Part shown: positions 62,306 through 64,000 of the stretch, in pieces
Numbering within the stretch: position 1 is the stretch's first letter
Layout: each line of letters opens with the position of its first letter
Assembly: GCA_003194525.1 (NCBI GenBank)
Contig: NBIV01000135.1
Span: 62,001-126,000, forward strand
Length of the DNA stretch: 64,000 nucleotides
DNA from: Gracilariopsis chorda
Lineage: Eukaryota; Rhodophyta; Florideophyceae; Gracilariales; Gracilariaceae
Direction: 5' to 3'
Program-made: the position numbers and the translations under genes
Notes under the pieces: generated by a model
Database searches by the model: none
Seen by the model: only the letters and a program-made list of their open reading frames with translations
Told to the model about the DNA's origin: nothing

Positions 62306-63289
62306 TCAGATCTCATCCTCACTGCCGTGTTCGCGGTCGGAGAAGTCGTCCAGCGGTGGAAAGTGGCCCACTTCCACACATGACGGGCGCACAAGCGCGC
62401 CGAAATTGGGCTGTGCGTCGAAATAGCGAACTCCCTTGACCACGCCATCATTCTTTCCAACCGGTTCGTCATACACGATGCCAATCCACCAGCCCTCAGG
62501 CAAGTCCGTCAACTGCGTTCCAACAAACTTGACAGAGCCTCTCTTGCCGCCCGGGCTGACTTGCACGCGATCGTCGACGCGAATGGGCGGCGATTCTTGG
62601 GCATAATCGCAGGCCAACTGCGGTTGTTTCTTCCGGAGCTCGGTGGTCATGCTCCATTGCGGGTGTTTGTTCCTCATCTGCTGCTTGAATCGGCGGTACG
62701 TATTCGGTTTGGCGTCATACACGGCATCGCTCATTTCGTACTTGGGGGCGAGAGAAAGGTCCTCAAGCGCGCCATGAGCGCTAACGGAGAAGGGATCATG
62801 GTCAACAATGAGTAGAGAGTCGCCGGAGACGGCGCCCACTTCGGCCAGCGACAGCTGATCGGCGAGTAGCTTACGTTTGATATTGGCGGCGGGGTCGCAA
62901 AGGAAGAGCTGCATGGCGCTGGGTTGCGTGCCCGTGTGCAGGTAGAGGCGCTGTTTGACGGCGGCGACGGGGGAGTTGCGATCAAAACGCAGCTCGGCGA
63001 GGCGTGTTTGTTTGAGGTTGGAGTGATGCACGTTGAGTAGCAGGGTGTGCGGAGAGGGGGCGGCGGCGTTGGACTCTGTGAGGACGTAGTCGCGCACCTC
63101 CGACAAGGTGGTGGGGGTGGTGTAGTTTGCGCTCATGACGGTGGCGGCGGCGGCGGCTTGTTTGGTTGAGCGAGGGGGTGAGACGGAGGCGGAGGACGAA
63201 CAAGACGGAGCGTTGAAGCGCAGCTGTTTGGGTTGAGCGAAGGGTGCGCGGCAGGAAACAGGAATGTCAAGTAGCAACGGTTGTGGCAT
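62306..63289 (-). CDS. TBCB: Tubulin-folding cofactor B (TBCB); start at 63289 or 63136
   Basis: With TBCE, captures alpha-tubulin during heterodimer folding and dissociation in the cytoplasm. A ubiquitin-like domain (TLLLNVHHSNLKQTRLAELRF ... TQPSAMQLFLCDP, about residues 80-160) is followed by a short coiled segment. A CAP-Gly domain comes last: DRVQVSPGGKRGSVKFVGT, then GWWIGIVYDEPVGKNDGVVKG with the hallmark GKNDG, then FGALVRPSCVEVG. The protein ends in an acidic EDEI tail, the conserved C-terminal EI-type signature of TBCB. From 63289 it is 327 aa with a Pro/Ser-rich leader. From the ATG at 63136 (MSANYTTP) it is 276 aa, nearer the usual 240-260, so the second start is likelier. Confidence 0.9.
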   Translation of the reverse strand: MPQPLLLDIPVSCRAPFAQPKQLRFNAPSCSSSASVSPPRSTKQAAAAATVMSANYTTPTTLSEVRDYVLTESNAAAPSPHTLLLNVHHSNLKQTRLAELRFDRNSPVAAVKQRLYLHTGTQPSAMQLFLCDPAANIKRKLLADQLSLAEVGAVSGDSLLIVDHDPFSVSAHGALEDLSLAPKYEMSDAVYDAKPNTYRRFKQQMRNKHPQWSMTTELRKKQPQLACDYAQESPPIRVDDRVQVSPGGKRGSVKFVGTQLTDLPEGWWIGIVYDEPVGKNDGVVKGVRYFDAQPNFGALVRPSCVEVGHFPPLDDFSDREHGSEDEI

Positions 63290-63480
63290 GGGCTTGTGTT
63301 AAATGTGACAAGTTGATGGTAGCGCAGTGTAGGGGGAGGGAGCTCTATCACGAGCAAACACAGTCGGCACAGGAATGTGCCGGGAGGCTGTGTAGGGCTG
63401 CAGGGGGATTTGGGTGTACTTAAAGAGGGATAATACGCGACCTTTCGGGATACTAAAGTCTGTCAGTGGAGGTATTGTGA
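63283..63480. repeat. Direct repeat copy 1, upstream of TBCB
   Basis: Begins GTGGCATGGGCTT, which covers the upstream TBCB ATG, and includes GCGCAGTGTAGGGG, CACGAGCAAA, a GGGATA element and ATACTAAAGTCTGT. Each is found in order in copy 2. Confidence 0.85.
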
Positions 63481-64000
63481 GTGCAAAGCAGTACGTCAAT
63501 GCTCCGTGTGGCATGGGCTTCTGTCAAGTGAGAGAAGTTGATAGTGGCGCAGTGTAGGGGGAGCTCTGTCACGAGCAAATTGGGTTTACTTAAACAGGGA
63601 TACTACGCGGCCTTTGGGATACTGAAGTCTGTGAGCAGGGGTGTTTGTCAGCTCATTGTAGTGCATGTGGGTTGTGGGGATGTGATGTCAATTGCGTGGA
63701 ACCACATGTAATCTGGAAGCACTGTAGAAAGCACAATTGCCCGGAGTCCGCCCTTCTCTTCTCCTTAGCCCTCTCCTCTTGTTCACTTTGAGCTTTCACG
63801 CTCCTCTTATAACACTCGCAAGCGTTGCTTCTCACACCAGTCAGACCTTTCAGGTTTGTCAGCTATCGTGGTGCGCTACAATCAATTCAATCGCCCGCCT
63901 ATGTTCATGAAGAAGACGCAGTGCGGTGGAATCATCAGCAAGCGCAGGAAAGGGATAAAGTTCGCGGATACCGAGTGGCGCTTGCGTCGATCAGACCAAG
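63290..64000. other. Duplicated upstream region of TBCB; right edge unresolved
   Basis: Two diverged copies of a ~200-bp segment lie here (see repeat entries). In the last ~130 bases the minus strand is open from about 63990 to a stop near 63860, with protein-like residues (PALADDSTALRLLHEHRRA). It could be the last exon of a gene beyond the window. Confidence 0.5.
63509..63645. repeat. Direct repeat copy 2, upstream of TBCB
   Basis: Starts GTGGCATGGGCTT and repeats GCGCAGTGTAGGGG, CACGAGCAAA, TACTTAAACAGGGATACTACGCGG and ATACTGAAGTCTGT with indels, i.e. an incomplete tandem duplication of the TBCB 5' region. Confidence 0.85.

Noticed and set aside
63860..63990. Possible last exon of a gene entering from the right
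   Set aside because: Only about 130 bases are available, with no recognisable family and no way to confirm the splice acceptor.

Overview
The window looks like nuclear DNA of a photosynthetic eukaryote, most likely a red alga. This is inferred from gene content and compactness, not proven. Most genes are single-exon. The introns I can define are short (about 55-110 nt, GT...AG). The set mixes ordinary eukaryotic housekeeping genes with plastid- or alga-associated ones: a FAE1-type 3-ketoacyl-CoA synthase, a Rubisco-LSMT-like SET protein, a CXXCXGXG zinc-finger protein and a sedoheptulose-bisphosphatase-like enzyme. Between genes lie long stretches of degenerate repeats.

Layout. 1-6643: a Ty3/gypsy-like LTR retrotransposon on the minus strand (gag, then protease-RT-RNase H-integrase running off the left edge), with a single nonsense codon in pol. 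Its DNA carries an exceptionally dense series of short perfect hairpins. 6.6-8.5 kb: a coiled-coil ORF and a dispersed repeat. 8.5-14.8 kb: ER glucosidase I, a C2H2 zinc-finger gene and V-ATPase subunit A. 14.8-19.0 kb: repeat-rich and gene-poor. 19.0-27.6 kb: a YwqK/MORN-like protein with a C-terminal J-like domain, the SET protein, a SprT/GCNA-type protease, a DnaJ-type zinc-finger protein, a membrane protein, tRNA-Arg(ACG) and the SBPase. 29.1-40.5 kb: a secreted NTR-like protein, a two-DEP protein, WDR12/Ytm1 (with an apparent 1-nt frameshift), Arp5, a small membrane protein, 3-ketoacyl-CoA synthase and a disordered protein. 40.5-44.3 kb: an extremely CpG-rich block and other non-genic sequence. 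44.3-47.6 kb: an unrecognised three-exon gene, exosome Rrp40 and NDUFAF7. 47.6-56.2 kb: repeat-rich DNA with a LINE remnant, a tandem repeat related to one at 7.2 kb, and a convergent inverted pair of 5S rRNA genes. 56.2-63.3 kb: proteasome chaperone PAC3, a TMEM198-like membrane protein and tubulin cofactor B, whose upstream region is duplicated.

The genes do not form operons or an obvious pathway. Neighbours are functionally unrelated and lie on both strands, as expected of a eukaryotic chromosome. The most unusual signals are at DNA level: the hairpin punctuation of the retrotransposon (1-6643) and a separate family of TACC-N3-GGTA palindromes scattered through the non-coding DNA from 32 to 60 kb.
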